A stretch of DNA of 64,000 nt from Tyzzerella sp. (GCA_019415525.1 DXZA01000067.1:372001-436000), one strand, 5' to 3'. Positions 9,770-17,660 are shown, counted from the first letter of the stretch. Made by a program: numbers and translations. Notes: generated by a model not told the origin, from the sequence alone.

Positions 9770-10594
9770 ATGATAAAACTTATTGCATCAGATATGGACG
9801 GTACTCTTTTAAATAAAGATGGTACAATACATGAAAGAAATATATCTGCTATAAAAAAGGCTATTGAAAAAGGTATTATTTTTGTACCTGCGACAGGAAG
9901 GGCAAATAATACTATTCCTTCTCAAATATTTGAACATTTTACTGTAAGATATAATTTATCTTCAAATGGTGCTGCTGTTTATGATAGACATAAAAATAAA
10001 TTTATATATAAAAATTGCATGGATAAAGAAACTGTATTAAAACTTATTGAATATATCTCATCATATGATGTTATTATAGAAGTTTATATAAATGGTAATG
10101 GGTATTTTAATAAAAAACTTATTGATAATTTTGAAGAATATAATATAAATCCTTCATTTATAAAAATATACAAAAATATTAAAATACCTGTTGAAAATCT
10201 TTTTGATATTGTTGAGAAAAATCCAAATGATGTTGAAAAAATAAATATACCTTGGATTAAACCAGAAGTTCGTAAAGTACTTTTAGAAAATCTAAAAAAA
10301 GACTGGGGAAATAAAATTTATATAACATCATCATTAAGTACTAATATAGAAATATGCAGTAAAACAGCAAATAAAGGTGATGGTCTTTATAATCTTTGTG
10401 AATTACTTAATATAAAGCCAGAAGAAGTTATTGTTTTTGGAGATAATTTTAACGACCTTGAAATGCTTCAATTTGCTGGTATATCTGTTGTTATGGAAAA
10501 TGGCGAGGAAGAACTTAAAAATATTGCTGACTTTGTTACATTATCAAATAATGAAGGTGGAGTTGGTCATGCAATAGAAAAATATTGTCTTTAA
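9770..10594 (+). CDS. Cof-type HAD family phosphatase
   Basis: A 274-residue cytoplasmic hydrolase of the HAD superfamily, class IIB (Cof type). Motif I is DMDGTLL at the N-terminus, with the nucleophilic aspartate; motif II is PATGRA; motif III is the lysine of KGDGL; motif IV is FGDNFNDLEML. Relatives dephosphorylate sugar phosphates, FMN or pyridoxal phosphate, so the substrate is open. ATG at 9770 follows AAGGA; the earlier in-frame TTG at 9740 lies inside the upstream gene. It is the last gene of its operon, followed by a strong terminator. Confidence 0.9.
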   Translation: MIKLIASDMDGTLLNKDGTIHERNISAIKKAIEKGIIFVPATGRANNTIPSQIFEHFTVRYNLSSNGAAVYDRHKNKFIYKNCMDKETVLKLIEYISSYDVIIEVYINGNGYFNKKLIDNFEEYNINPSFIKIYKNIKIPVENLFDIVEKNPNDVEKINIPWIKPEVRKVLLENLKKDWGNKIYITSSLSTNIEICSKTANKGDGLYNLCELLNIKPEEVIVFGDNFNDLEMLQFAGISVVMENGEEELKNIADFVTLSNNEGGVGHAIEKYCL

Positions 10595-10595
10595 T

Positions 10596-10628
10596 AAAAA
10601 CCCTGTAAGCTTTGCTTACAGGGTTTTT
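10596..10628 (+). terminator. Intrinsic terminator
   Basis: AAAAACCCTGTAAGC pairs perfectly with GCTTACAGGGTTTTT around a 3-nt loop. It ends the radical SAM/MBL/HAD operon and separates it from the mobile element. Confidence 0.92.
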
Positions 10629-10643
10629 AAATTTTAAAATAAA

Positions 10644-10707
10644 CAAAAAAATAACTCGTAAATATAAATTTACGAGCTTTGCAGTAACGGAGAAGGAGGG
10701 ATTTGAA
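10644..10707. repeat. Left attachment-site repeat (attL) of the integrated element
   Basis: This segment copies 19027-19091. A 41-bp stretch at 10667-10707 is identical to 19051-19091, and 19 bp at 10644-10662 are identical to 19027-19045. Only the 4-5 bases between differ. The copy contains the last 20 bases of tRNA-Ser(GCU), the spacer, and the tRNA's terminator hairpin. This is the expected trace of integration into the 3' end of a tRNA gene. Because the intact tRNA is at the other end, this copy is probably the original chromosomal 3' end. Confidence 0.9.
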
Positions 10708-10834
10708 TTATACATATCCCTTTTTCTATCATTTTAGAGCATTTTATTATTTATTAAAGCACCTTTTAAAGCCTTGATTTTACTTGCTTTTTTTATTACA
10801 TCTTATTTCTTATACTTATATTTTATTATTTTGT

Positions 10835-10876
10835 TTGGGGTATTTATTGGGGTCAGTTGGGGTCAAATTGGGGTCA
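10835..10876. repeat. TGGGGTCA repeats near the left end (integrase arm sites?)
   Basis: TGGGGTCA occurs at 10848, 10858 and 10869, about one helical turn apart, preceded by a related TTGGGGTA at 10835. The first 21 bases (10835-10855) recur exactly at 18991-19011 near the other end. Repeats at both ends of an integrated element commonly bind the arm domain of the integrase; that role is inferred. Confidence 0.6.
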
Positions 10877-10889
10877 AATAATTCTGTGG

Positions 10890-11129
10890 TTACACTAAAC
10901 CCAACTCACTTTTTAATTCATCAGATGTTATAAATTCAGAACAATCAGCATTATTTTTAATGTCTTCAAGTAATTCTAAATCTATTTTGTCCGGTTCTTC
11001 TTCCTCCAAAGTACTCCAATCAATTATGGGTGATAACTGATACTTTGATATTATATATCTAAATAATATTTCAGCGTCCTTTTCTGGCATTACCTCTAAA
11101 AGAGTAATTATTTTTTCTTTAACAGACAT
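10890..11129 (-). CDS. Probable antitoxin of the RelE-type pair
   Basis: A 79-residue acidic protein directly downstream of the RelE-like toxin gene, 15 bp apart on the same strand. Residues 1-30 look helical (KEKIITLLEVMPEKDAEILF), like the N-termini of several small antitoxins paired with ParE/RelE toxins. The C-terminal half is rich in Glu and Asp and would wrap a basic toxin. The assignment rests mainly on position, size and charge, with no clear DNA-binding motif. ATG at 11129 follows GGGAGG. Confidence 0.65.
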   Translation of the reverse strand: MSVKEKIITLLEVMPEKDAEILFRYIISKYQLSPIIDWSTLEEEEPDKIDLELLEDIKNNADCSEFITSDELKSELGLV

Positions 11130-11144
11130 TATAAAAACCTCCCT

Positions 11145-11378
11145 TTAATCTTTATATACTTGTCCTCTATTACCAATTTTGATTATATATAATACATTTC
11201 CGTCTTTATCAAATATTACTCTAAAATCTCCAACCCTAAGGCGATAACCCTCTTTTCCTTTAAGTTTCTTTACATCACCGCTCGGAAGCATTTCAATAGC
11301 TGATATAATTCTTTTAATAGTTGGTTTATCAAGTTTCTTTAAAAACTTTAGAGCCTGCTTTGAATATCTTATATCCAC
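11145..11378 (-). CDS. RelE/ParE-family toxin
   Basis: A 77-residue basic protein with the RelE fold sequence pattern: FLKKLDKPTIKRIISAI in the N-terminal helices, then LKGKEGYRLRVGDFRVIF and the closing strand YIIKIGNRGQVYKD. RelE proteins cleave mRNA on the ribosome. The Arg residues of YRLRVGDFRV and of GNRGQVYK are at positions used for catalysis in the family. The start is GTG at 11378 behind AGGTG. The toxin precedes the antitoxin, as in HigBA-type operons. The pair sits between attL and the integrase and may stabilise the element. Confidence 0.85.
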   Translation of the reverse strand: MDIRYSKQALKFLKKLDKPTIKRIISAIEMLPSGDVKKLKGKEGYRLRVGDFRVIFDKDGNVLYIIKIGNRGQVYKD

Positions 11379-11391
11379 TTGTATTCACCTA

Positions 11392-11433
11392 CCTTATATA
11401 ATATACGATAGCCTTATATAATATTATTGTCAA
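11392..11433 (-). promoter_or_regulatory. Toxin/antitoxin promoter with direct-repeat operator
   Basis: On the minus strand TTGACA (11433-11428) is followed 17 bp later by a weaker TATCGT. A 13-bp word, CCTTATATAATAT on the plus strand, occurs twice, at 11392 and 11412, covering the spacer and the transcription start region. Such repeats are typical autoregulatory sites of toxin/antitoxin operons. Two further dyads lie just upstream, ACTCAA/TTGAGT near 11450 and GCTCA/TGAGC near 11487. Confidence 0.5.
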
Positions 11434-11531
11434 TAAAATTACTTATACTCAAAATTGAGTAAAAACATATAATTAATAACTTAAGCTCAAAATGAGCAAA
11501 AGTATATATTAAATAACCACAGATAATAAAA

Positions 11532-11560
11532 AGAGGTATTGCCAAAACGGAAACACCTCT
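11532..11560 (-). terminator. Terminator after the integrase gene
   Basis: On the minus strand AGAGGTG...TACCTCT forms an imperfect hairpin followed by TTTTTATT, eight bases past the integrase stop codon. Confidence 0.7.
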
Positions 11561-11567
11561 AATAAAC

Positions 11568-12716
11568 TTATATGACCTTATTTATAAAATTATCCATTCT
11601 CTTGGAACTTTCTTTCCTCATTGTTTCGGTTGTATGACTGTATATATCAAGGGTAGTAGATACTGTTGAATGTCCCAAAGCTGTCTGTACTGTCTTTATG
11701 TCATCGCCCTCTTGTAATGCTAATGTAGCGTAAGTGTGCCTTAAATCGTGAAACCTTGCTTGTGGTATTCCTATTTCAGAAACAATCTTTTTAAATCTTT
11801 TATATACTGTTACAATAGCTAAATACCTTCCAGTTGTATTAGTAAATACAAGGTTTAGAGGGTTATCCCACATATGACCTAATTTAAGGCGGTTTTCTTT
11901 TTGTCTTATTTGTTCTTCTTTGAGTATGCTCATGACATACTGTGCAGGAGTTAATACTCTTACTTTACTTGTTTTGGTTTCAGCAAGATAATATTTGCCA
12001 CCTTTTATTTTTTCTTTCTGTAATTGCTTATTTACTGTTATTGTACCTCTGTCAAAGTCTACACAATCCCAAGTTAATCCAAGTATTTCGCCCTCTCTCA
12101 TTCCTGTAAATAATGCTGTAATATAGAGGTTCTTAAGTTCTTCTGTATCAAGTCTTTTTATAAATCTGCTTATATTATCAGCATTTAAAGGCTTAATTTC
12201 CTTTTTTTCAATTCTTGGAATATCACATACCGAAGCAGGATTTGTTGTAATATAACCTATTTTTATAGCTTTGTCTAAAGCCTTATGAAGAACACCATGT
12301 ATATTCTTAATAGTTTTTGGTGATTTATCAGTTATAAGACTATTATAAAATGCTTGTATCTGTGGAGCTTTAAGAGCTTGTAATTTTATACTGCCTATTG
12401 CAGGCTTAATATGCACTCTTACAACTACCTCATATGATTTAAAAGTTAAAGGCTTTACTGATACTTGTACATACTCTTTAAGCCATAATTCAAGCCAATC
12501 CCCAACAGTTATTGTTTTCGGTGCTATATAAGTATTATCATCAATAGATTTTGCAATACTTGTTAATTTTTCTCTTACCTCTTTTTGAGTAAGTCCATAT
12601 ACACTTCTTCTTATAGGTTTACCAGTTTTAGGGTCATACCCACAGGAACAACGCCCCTCCCAGCGTCCGTCTTTCCTTTGTCTTATTGAACCCTCTCCAC
12701 TTGCTCTTTTTCCCAT
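11568..12716 (-). CDS. int: Tyrosine recombinase integrase
   Basis: A 382-residue site-specific recombinase that integrates the element at tRNA-Ser. Residues ~1-60 form the arm-DNA-binding domain of the Tn916/phage type (GEGSIRQRKDGRWEG), ~60-165 the core-binding SAM-like domain, and the rest is catalytic. The catalytic residues are present: Arg in TGMREGEILGL, Lys in TKTSKVRV, HxxR in FHDLRHTYA, His in LGHSTVSTT and the nucleophile Tyr in LDIYSH. ATG follows a GGGAGG-like site. It is separated from attL by the toxin/antitoxin pair, which is unusual because integrase genes normally abut the site. Confidence 0.95.
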   Translation of the reverse strand: MGKRASGEGSIRQRKDGRWEGRCSCGYDPKTGKPIRRSVYGLTQKEVREKLTSIAKSIDDNTYIAPKTITVGDWLELWLKEYVQVSVKPLTFKSYEVVVRVHIKPAIGSIKLQALKAPQIQAFYNSLITDKSPKTIKNIHGVLHKALDKAIKIGYITTNPASVCDIPRIEKKEIKPLNADNISRFIKRLDTEELKNLYITALFTGMREGEILGLTWDCVDFDRGTITVNKQLQKEKIKGGKYYLAETKTSKVRVLTPAQYVMSILKEEQIRQKENRLKLGHMWDNPLNLVFTNTTGRYLAIVTVYKRFKKIVSEIGIPQARFHDLRHTYATLALQEGDDIKTVQTALGHSTVSTTLDIYSHTTETMRKESSKRMDNFINKVI

Positions 12717-13366
12717 AGTTAAAAGCCTCCCTTATTTAATTCTATGTTCTTAATAAACTGTATTAATATAAACTCAATAACATTTTGTTATCAAGTTAAT
12801 TCACATAATATACATCTAAAGTACCAAAACGGTACTGAGTTAACTTATATAAATAAAACTGCTATTGTAAATAAAATAGCAATATAAAAGACTTTTAACT
12901 TAGAGATGATGCCTTATTTTAGGGAGTCATCAATATTAATGCACTAATAGAGTAGCGAATTGCTACGGTATTATATCAAAGGTTGCATTATATGGTTTTA
13001 GAGGTAGCCTTAATTTAGGGCAACCCTTAAAGGTAGTAGCAGGTCACGACACCCTTAAAAGTTTTAATAAATCACATAAAGTGAATAGAAATAATGTTTA
13101 TACTGTTTCATCAGCACCAACTATATATAAAATTATAACAATTTGTGATAAAGAATAACTTTGACTAACTGCCTAAGTTAAATTTAGGGAGTAGCAAATC
13201 ACGACCCCCTATAAATTTATATAAAAACAATATTATTTATTCTGTGGGTATATTTATGCTACATAGAACCATTACCCTAATCCAGGGGGTAACAAATCGT
13301 TACCCCATATGAAATATATAAAAATATGTTTATTTACTTTTATTTTGTTCTAACTTCCACAAGGTA
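12717..13366. other. 650-bp non-coding stretch rich in small dyads
   Basis: No open reading frame with a ribosome-binding site is apparent. Several hairpins are visible: GTACC/GGTAC at 12821-12835, TGCTATT/AATAGCA at 12859-12880, GTAGC/GCTAC at 12952-12966, GTAGC...ACGAC at 13036-13050 and 13191-13205, and the perfect GGGGTAAC/GTTACCCC at 13286-13306. Three of the dyads are preceded by a similar word (CCTTATTTTAGGG, CCTTAATTTAGGG, TTAAATTTAGGG). The same kind of dyad recurs at 17.94-18.23 kb. Confidence 0.6.
13286..13306. repeat. Perfect dyad, best member of the GTRRC-AAATC family
   Basis: GGGGTAAC and GTTACCCC form a perfect 8-bp stem around the loop AAATC. Related sites are at 12952, 13036, 13191, 17941, 17960, 18073 and 18218. 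It could be a protein-binding site or an RNA hairpin. Confidence 0.7.
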
Positions 13367-13861
13367 TTATATATCCTCTAGTACACCATTTTCTATTCTA
13401 CTCATTAAGGCAAGCCTTTTTTCCTCGTATCTTTCCCAAAATTCAAAACGTATTTTTACTTCGGAAGCTATATTTTTACTTATACGCATAAAAACTTGAT
13501 ATGGTATTTTTTCAGAAAAATCATCTTTTTTTACTTCTACATAAGAATAAACTTTATCATTTTTTTTATATTTTAAAATATCACTTACAGTATATCCTAA
13601 AGCATTTAAGTATTTTATAAATATTCTTACATCATATGGAAATTTCATTTCACCATTTTCATAATCTTCATAGAGTAATAATGCACTTTCTATGCTTAAT
13701 GCTCTGGCTATTTTTTCTATAATTTCAAGAGAGGGATTTGATTGCTCTCCAGTCTCCAATTTACAAATAGTGCTATAACCAACACCACTTTTATCTGATA
13801 ATTGTCTCTGTGTTAATTTTTTCTCTTTTCTATATTTTTTAATATTATCTTTTATTGGCAC
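13367..13861 (-). CDS. XRE-family repressor of the element
   Basis: About 164 residues with an N-terminal helix-turn-helix: RKEKKLTQRQLSDKSGVGYSTI, split as helix 2, turn and recognition helix. The remaining ~100 residues are an unrecognised C-terminal domain with mixed charge. The gene faces away from the Cro-like gene across a 195-bp control region, the arrangement of a CI/Stl-type master repressor. I place the start at GTG 13861, six bases after GAGGTGG; the ATG at 13876 overlaps that site. A repressor role is inferred. There is no protease or LexA-like cleavage motif, so derepression by an interacting protein is possible. Confidence 0.8.
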   Translation of the reverse strand: MPIKDNIKKYRKEKKLTQRQLSDKSGVGYSTICKLETGEQSNPSLEIIEKIARALSIESALLLYEDYENGEMKFPYDVRIFIKYLNALGYTVSDILKYKKNDKVYSYVEVKKDDFSEKIPYQVFMRISKNIASEVKIRFEFWERYEEKRLALMSRIENGVLEDI

Positions 13862-13896
13862 AACTGACCACCTCATTATTATTTTTTATACTATCA

Positions 13897-14029
13897 ATTA
13901 TACCAAAAATGATATTTTCTATCTACTATTGATATTATATCATTGACTTTTACCATTTTCAAGGTTATACTACATAAGAAATCAATATTATATTAATATA
14001 TTAGTGTCTTTTATATCCTTATAAGGATA
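13897..14029. promoter_or_regulatory. Divergent control region between repressor and Cro-like genes
   Basis: A rightward promoter is clear: TTGACT at 13943-13948, 17-bp spacer, TATACT at 13966-13971. A perfect dyad TGATAT-T-ATATCA at 13930-13942 abuts its -35 box, and a half copy (TGATATT) lies at 13909. Leftward, TATAAT on the minus strand (13902-13897) can serve the repressor. A 16-bp palindrome, TATCCTTATAAGGATA at 14014-14029, lies in the leader of the Cro-like gene. These are good operator candidates for the two regulators. Confidence 0.7.
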
Positions 14030-14056
14030 GTTTTATCAAAAGGAGGTCAAAATCAA

Positions 14057-14260
14057 ATGAAAAATACTTCTCTAAAAATAGCACGCATTAAAAAGAATTT
14101 TACTCAAAAAGAATTAGCAAGAACAATCAATGTAAGTACAAAATATATTTCTGTACTTGAATGTAGTAATAACTTACCAAGTATGCCTATAATGATTAAA
14201 TTATCCAAAACACTTGGCGAGCCTATAGGAGTATTGTTTCCTCAAATTTCAGAGCTTTAA
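14057..14260 (+). CDS. Cro-like XRE DNA-binding protein
   Basis: A 67-residue protein that is essentially one helix-turn-helix domain (KNFTQKELARTINVSTKYIS, then LECSNNLPSMPIMIKLSKTL). It is transcribed divergently from the repressor under the TTGACT/TATACT promoter, with AAAAGGAGGT before its ATG. The size and position match the early regulators (Cro, Str) of temperate phages and satellites. The target sites are probably the dyads in the adjacent control region, by inference. Confidence 0.85.
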   Translation: MKNTSLKIARIKKNFTQKELARTINVSTKYISVLECSNNLPSMPIMIKLSKTLGEPIGVLFPQISEL

Positions 14261-14304
14261 AAGCTATATATAAACTATTTAAAAGTAGAGGGGGTGATTT
14301 AAAA

Positions 14305-14481
14305 ATGTCTGAAAAAGATATGGATTTTGACTTTATGTATTATCAAATGGAAACTGTGGATTTTATAAGAAAACTTGACTACACAAACCCACAGGATAAT
14401 GACTTTATGAAAAAACTTTACACATTAGTCAAAACTTATATGAACCGTAAAAAAGTAAGTAAAAGGAGTGTATCAAAATGA
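14305..14481 (+). CDS. Small hypothetical protein, 58 aa
   Basis: A 58-residue acidic-to-basic protein rich in aromatic residues (DMDFDFMYYQMETVDFIRKL) with a basic tail. ATG at 14305 follows GGGGGTGAT. Its TGA overlaps the ATG of the next gene (ATGA), which indicates translational coupling. A similar phrase, FMKKLYTLVKTYMNRKK here and LLRKLYLFTLTISQNK at 17.5 kb, suggests a family of small element proteins. Function unknown. Confidence 0.7.
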   Translation: MSEKDMDFDFMYYQMETVDFIRKLDYTNPQDNDFMKKLYTLVKTYMNRKKVSKRSVSK

Positions 14482-14684
14482 CAAATATTGAAAGTGATAA
14501 ATTAACTTTAACAGTAAAGGAAATGTCAAAAATTTTGGGTATTGGTGCAAATAAGGCTTATCAACTTACAAAGATTGAGGATTTTCCTACTATACGTTTA
14601 GGTACAAAAATACTTATTCCTGTAAAAGGTCTTAATGAATGGATAGAGAACCAATCAAAACAAAAGAGAGAATTTTTTATTTAA
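14478..14684 (+). CDS. Excisionase/AlpA-like DNA-binding protein
   Basis: A 68-residue MerR/excisionase-type winged-helix protein: LTVKEMSKILGIGANKAYQL, then TIRLGTKILIPVKGLNEWI. The pattern ending in a short helix with W (LNEWIENQ) is typical of the helix-turn-helix 17/excisionase family. Such proteins bend DNA at att sites to favour excision, or activate early genes (AlpA). It overlaps the preceding 58-aa gene by 4 bp and lies before the primase-helicase, so it belongs to the early rightward operon. Confidence 0.8.
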   Translation: MTNIESDKLTLTVKEMSKILGIGANKAYQLTKIEDFPTIRLGTKILIPVKGLNEWIENQSKQKREFFI

Positions 14685-14768
14685 AAGTAAATTAAGTAAA
14701 AAAAAGGAGTTTTTCTGTTTTTTAGGAAAAACCTTTTAATGGCACAATACAAGGAGGTGAAAATCATA

Positions 14769-17081
14769 ATGGAATATGATTATAAATCATTATCCATAGA
14801 GGATAAAAAGAAACTATTAAACAACATACCAGCAGAGTTAAAACAGCATTCAAATTGGTGTATTTTTAAACTTGAACTGGATAAACAAACAAATAAAATT
14901 AAGAAAATACCTATAAACCCTAAAAGTTTAAAGGGAGCTGATAGTACAAACCCACAGTGCTGGAGTAACTTCAATATAGCATACAACCGTTTTTCGGCTG
15001 GCAAAGCTGACGGAATAGGCTTTATGTTCAGTAATTCCCCTTATGTGGGTGTAGACATTGACCATTGTATAAATGAAAATGGAATTATGTCAAAAGAGGC
15101 TCAAGAGATTGTAAACCGTTTAAACAGCTATACGGAGTACAGTCCCAGCGGTACAGGTATACATATTATATGTAAAGTACAAGAAGGCTTTACCATAGAG
15201 GGTAATAAAAATACCTCTAAAGGTATAGAAATATATACTCATTCAAGATACTTTACTATGACCGGAAACACTTTAGGAATAAATACAGATATTAGAGAGT
15301 GTACAAAGGATTTACTAAAAGTACATAATGACTTTATTCCAAAAAAGAAAAAAAGCCAAAATAAAAAGGATACAGTCAAAGACCGTACCCAAAGAACAGT
15401 AGAATTAAGCGACCAAGAGCTTTTAAACAAAGCCTTTGCGAGCAAGAACGGGGCAGAGATTAAAGCCCTCTACTGTGGTAATTATAACACTTTAAAGTAT
15501 AAAAGTCAAAGTGAAGCAGATATGGCTTTATGTAATTATTTAGCTTTTTGGACTAATAAAAACCCTGAACAAATGGACAGAATTTTTCGTTCAAGTTCAT
15601 TATATAGACCTAAGTGGGATAGCAAAAGAGGTGCATCAACTTTAGGACTACTAACGATTAATGAAGCCATAAACTCTTGTGTAGAAGGCTATGACCCAGT
15701 AAGGTACAGAGCTATAAAAGACTTTGAGGACTTAATCGGAGATGATGAAAACCCACAGGGTAACTCTTACTTTATGAGACACCGCAACGGTAAAATCATT
15801 CTTGATGATATAAGCCTTGAAGATATAGCTAAATACCTTGTAGAAAAATACAATATAAAACTAATAGATGATACATTACATTTTTATGATAATGGACTTT
15901 ATAAGCCTATAATCGGAGGAATATTTGATAGTATAGCTTTAAAAGAGTTGCATAACTCAAAAAGCAATTATCGTAAAGAGCTTTTACCTTATGTGAGAGT
16001 TGGAGCTGATGAAGCAAAACCAAGTCCCTCAAACCTTATACTATTTAAAAATGGTGTACTTGATATAAATACTATGGAGCTTAATTCAATTTCAGAAAAG
16101 TATATATTTTTAAACCGTATACCCCATAATTACAATAGTAACCCCACAGTTAATAAAATGTTGGATAACTTCATATCCTCTTTTGTCTGTTATGATGATG
16201 AAGCTATAACCCTTTTATGGCAAGTTATAGGATATTGCTTATATAGAGGAAATCCTCTACAAGAGTTTATTTTAATACAAGGTGAAGGTGGAAATGGTAA
16301 AAGTACTTTTCTTCAATTCCTAGCTTATATAATTGGTGAAGATAACACCTCTTATTTATCATTAGATGATTTGACAAATAAATATATGTTATCAGATATA
16401 AAAAATAAGTTGCTCAACATAGGTGATGACATAAACAGCACATACAAAGAGCAGGAAGACACCTTAAAGAAAATAGTTTCAGGAGAAACAATAAGAGCTG
16501 ATATGAAATATAAAGACCCAGTATCTATTAAGTATTATGGTAAAACTATTTTTAGTGCTAATAGTATTCCAAGATTTAACGATAAATCAAATGGACTTAA
16601 ACGCAGAATGAACATATTACCATTCTTAAATGACTTCACTAAAAATGGTGAAAGGGACTTTAATATTTTATATAAACTTAGAAATGAAGATATAGCGGAG
16701 TATTGTATATATAAAGCAATACAACACTTAAAGGATTTATTAACCACAGGTGCTTTCACTAAGCCAGCAAGCGTAATATCAGCTAATGAAGAATACGCTA
16801 AACGAAACAATCCTATAATTGAGTTTTTAGAGGACTTCAAAAACGGAGATATTAAAAGCGATTTTGATACATCTACTGGTACAGATATAACAGCTATACC
16901 TGCACAAAAGGTATTTGAAACCTATAAAAATTGGTGCTTTATTACCAACTACAAGCCTTTAGGGCGTAATGAGTTTTATCGTTTAGTATGTAATGAAGGT
17001 TTTGAAAAGGTGAGAAAAAGAGACGGGGCAAAACTCATATGGGCATTTCAACCTTTCGAAAAGTTCCCACAGTGGTGGTAA
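14769..17081 (+). CDS. Primase-helicase replication protein (D5/P4-like)
   Basis: A 770-residue replication protein. The N-terminal ~230 residues look like a primase/polymerase domain: GVDIDHC near residue 92, SPSGTGIHIICK near 125 and GIEIYTHSRYFTMTG near 151. The middle holds a D5-N-like region. The C-terminal third is an SF3-type AAA+ helicase with Walker A GEGGNGKST near residue 505, Walker B LLNIGDDIN near 548, and the following FSANSIPRF motif. ATG at 14769 follows AGGAGGTGA; an in-frame ATG at 14739 lies before that site. It is followed directly by an iteron-like region, so it probably initiates element replication. Confidence 0.9.
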   Translation: MEYDYKSLSIEDKKKLLNNIPAELKQHSNWCIFKLELDKQTNKIKKIPINPKSLKGADSTNPQCWSNFNIAYNRFSAGKADGIGFMFSNSPYVGVDIDHCINENGIMSKEAQEIVNRLNSYTEYSPSGTGIHIICKVQEGFTIEGNKNTSKGIEIYTHSRYFTMTGNTLGINTDIRECTKDLLKVHNDFIPKKKKSQNKKDTVKDRTQRTVELSDQELLNKAFASKNGAEIKALYCGNYNTLKYKSQSEADMALCNYLAFWTNKNPEQMDRIFRSSSLYRPKWDSKRGASTLGLLTINEAINSCVEGYDPVRYRAIKDFEDLIGDDENPQGNSYFMRHRNGKIILDDISLEDIAKYLVEKYNIKLIDDTLHFYDNGLYKPIIGGIFDSIALKELHNSKSNYRKELLPYVRVGADEAKPSPSNLILFKNGVLDINTMELNSISEKYIFLNRIPHNYNSNPTVNKMLDNFISSFVCYDDEAITLLWQVIGYCLYRGNPLQEFILIQGEGGNGKSTFLQFLAYIIGEDNTSYLSLDDLTNKYMLSDIKNKLLNIGDDINSTYKEQEDTLKKIVSGETIRADMKYKDPVSIKYYGKTIFSANSIPRFNDKSNGLKRRMNILPFLNDFTKNGERDFNILYKLRNEDIAEYCIYKAIQHLKDLLTTGAFTKPASVISANEEYAKRNNPIIEFLEDFKNGDIKSDFDTSTGTDITAIPAQKVFETYKNWCFITNYKPLGRNEFYRLVCNEGFEKVRKRDGAKLIWAFQPFEKFPQWW

Positions 17082-17087
17082 AATATA

Positions 17088-17370
17088 TGTTCCAAAAAAA
17101 ATTGGGACACGTTCCATTTTATGAATTTAAGTTTTTATTATAAAATCAAGGCTTGTTCCAATGTTCCATATGTTCCAATTTATAATAAAAAATATATTAT
17201 ATAGGCATATAGAAGATATATAGCATATAGAGTATATAACAATATATACGAAATATAAAAGGTTTAAAAAAAATTGGAACATTGGTTTTTTTGGGATAAA
17301 CACCCTCTAAAGCCTTTAAAATCAAGGTTTTTAGTGTGTTCCTGTTTTGGAAAGCGACCCAAAATGTTCC
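17088..17370. other. Candidate replication origin of the element: TGTTCC iterons around an AT-rich core
   Basis: Downstream of the helicase gene the word TGTTCC(A) or CGTTCCA occurs at 17088, 17110, 17154, 17162 and 17171. An AT-only-like tract of about 95 bp follows (17178-17273). On the other side lie TGGAACA at 17275 and TGTTCC at 17337 and 17365. The word AAAATCAAGG also flanks the tract in direct orientation (17142 and 17318). Iterons either side of an AT-rich segment right after rep is the arrangement described for SaPI origins. The region is otherwise non-coding. Confidence 0.7.
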
Positions 17371-17430
17371 TGTTTTTTAGACCATAATTAAATGAAAATT
17401 TATAGATATGAAGAATTTAAGAGCCATACC

Positions 17431-17488
17431 CCTCTACTGTGGTTATTTTATTGCAGTAGAGGTAAAAGAATAAAGGAGATATACATAA
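17431..17488 (+). repeat. Duplicated leader, copy 1
   Basis: CTCTACTG...CAGTAGAG forms a hairpin, followed by a GTAAAAGAATAAAGGAGAT segment containing the ribosome-binding site. The same hairpin, spacer and site recur at 17597-17660 before the next small gene. Confidence 0.7.
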
Positions 17489-17587
17489 ATGAAAGATAAA
17501 CTTATAAATGTTATTAATAATATAGATGATGAAAAGTTATTGAGGAAATTATATCTATTCACTTTAACAATAAGCCAGAACAAGTAA
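17489..17587 (+). CDS. Small hypothetical protein, 32 aa
   Basis: Encodes 32 residues beginning MKDKLINVINNIDDEKLLRK and ending ISQNK. It has a strong AAAGGAGAT site nine bases before the ATG. Similar mini-proteins with a DEKLLRKLY-type helix occur in clostridial prophages and integrative elements; this is from memory of the pattern. It may be a remnant, because the preceding leader is duplicated before the next gene. Function unknown. Confidence 0.5.
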   Translation: MKDKLINVINNIDDEKLLRKLYLFTLTISQNK

Positions 17588-17596
17588 TAAAAGTAT

Positions 17597-17660
17597 AAAA
17601 CTACTACGGTTATTTTTATTTGCAGTAGAAGTAAAAAGAATAAAAGGAGATATACATAAT
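17597..17660 (+). repeat. Duplicated leader, copy 2
   Basis: Second copy of the 17431-17488 leader: CTACTA/CTACGG...CAGTAG hairpin, then AGTAAAAAGAATAAAAGGAG and TATACATAA before the ATG at 17662. It has drifted slightly, mostly in A runs. Confidence 0.7.

Noticed and set aside
12952..13306. CRISPR array in the element
   Set aside because: The units are short, divergent dyads at irregular distances (about 85-155 bp), with no constant repeat or spacer length and no cas genes.
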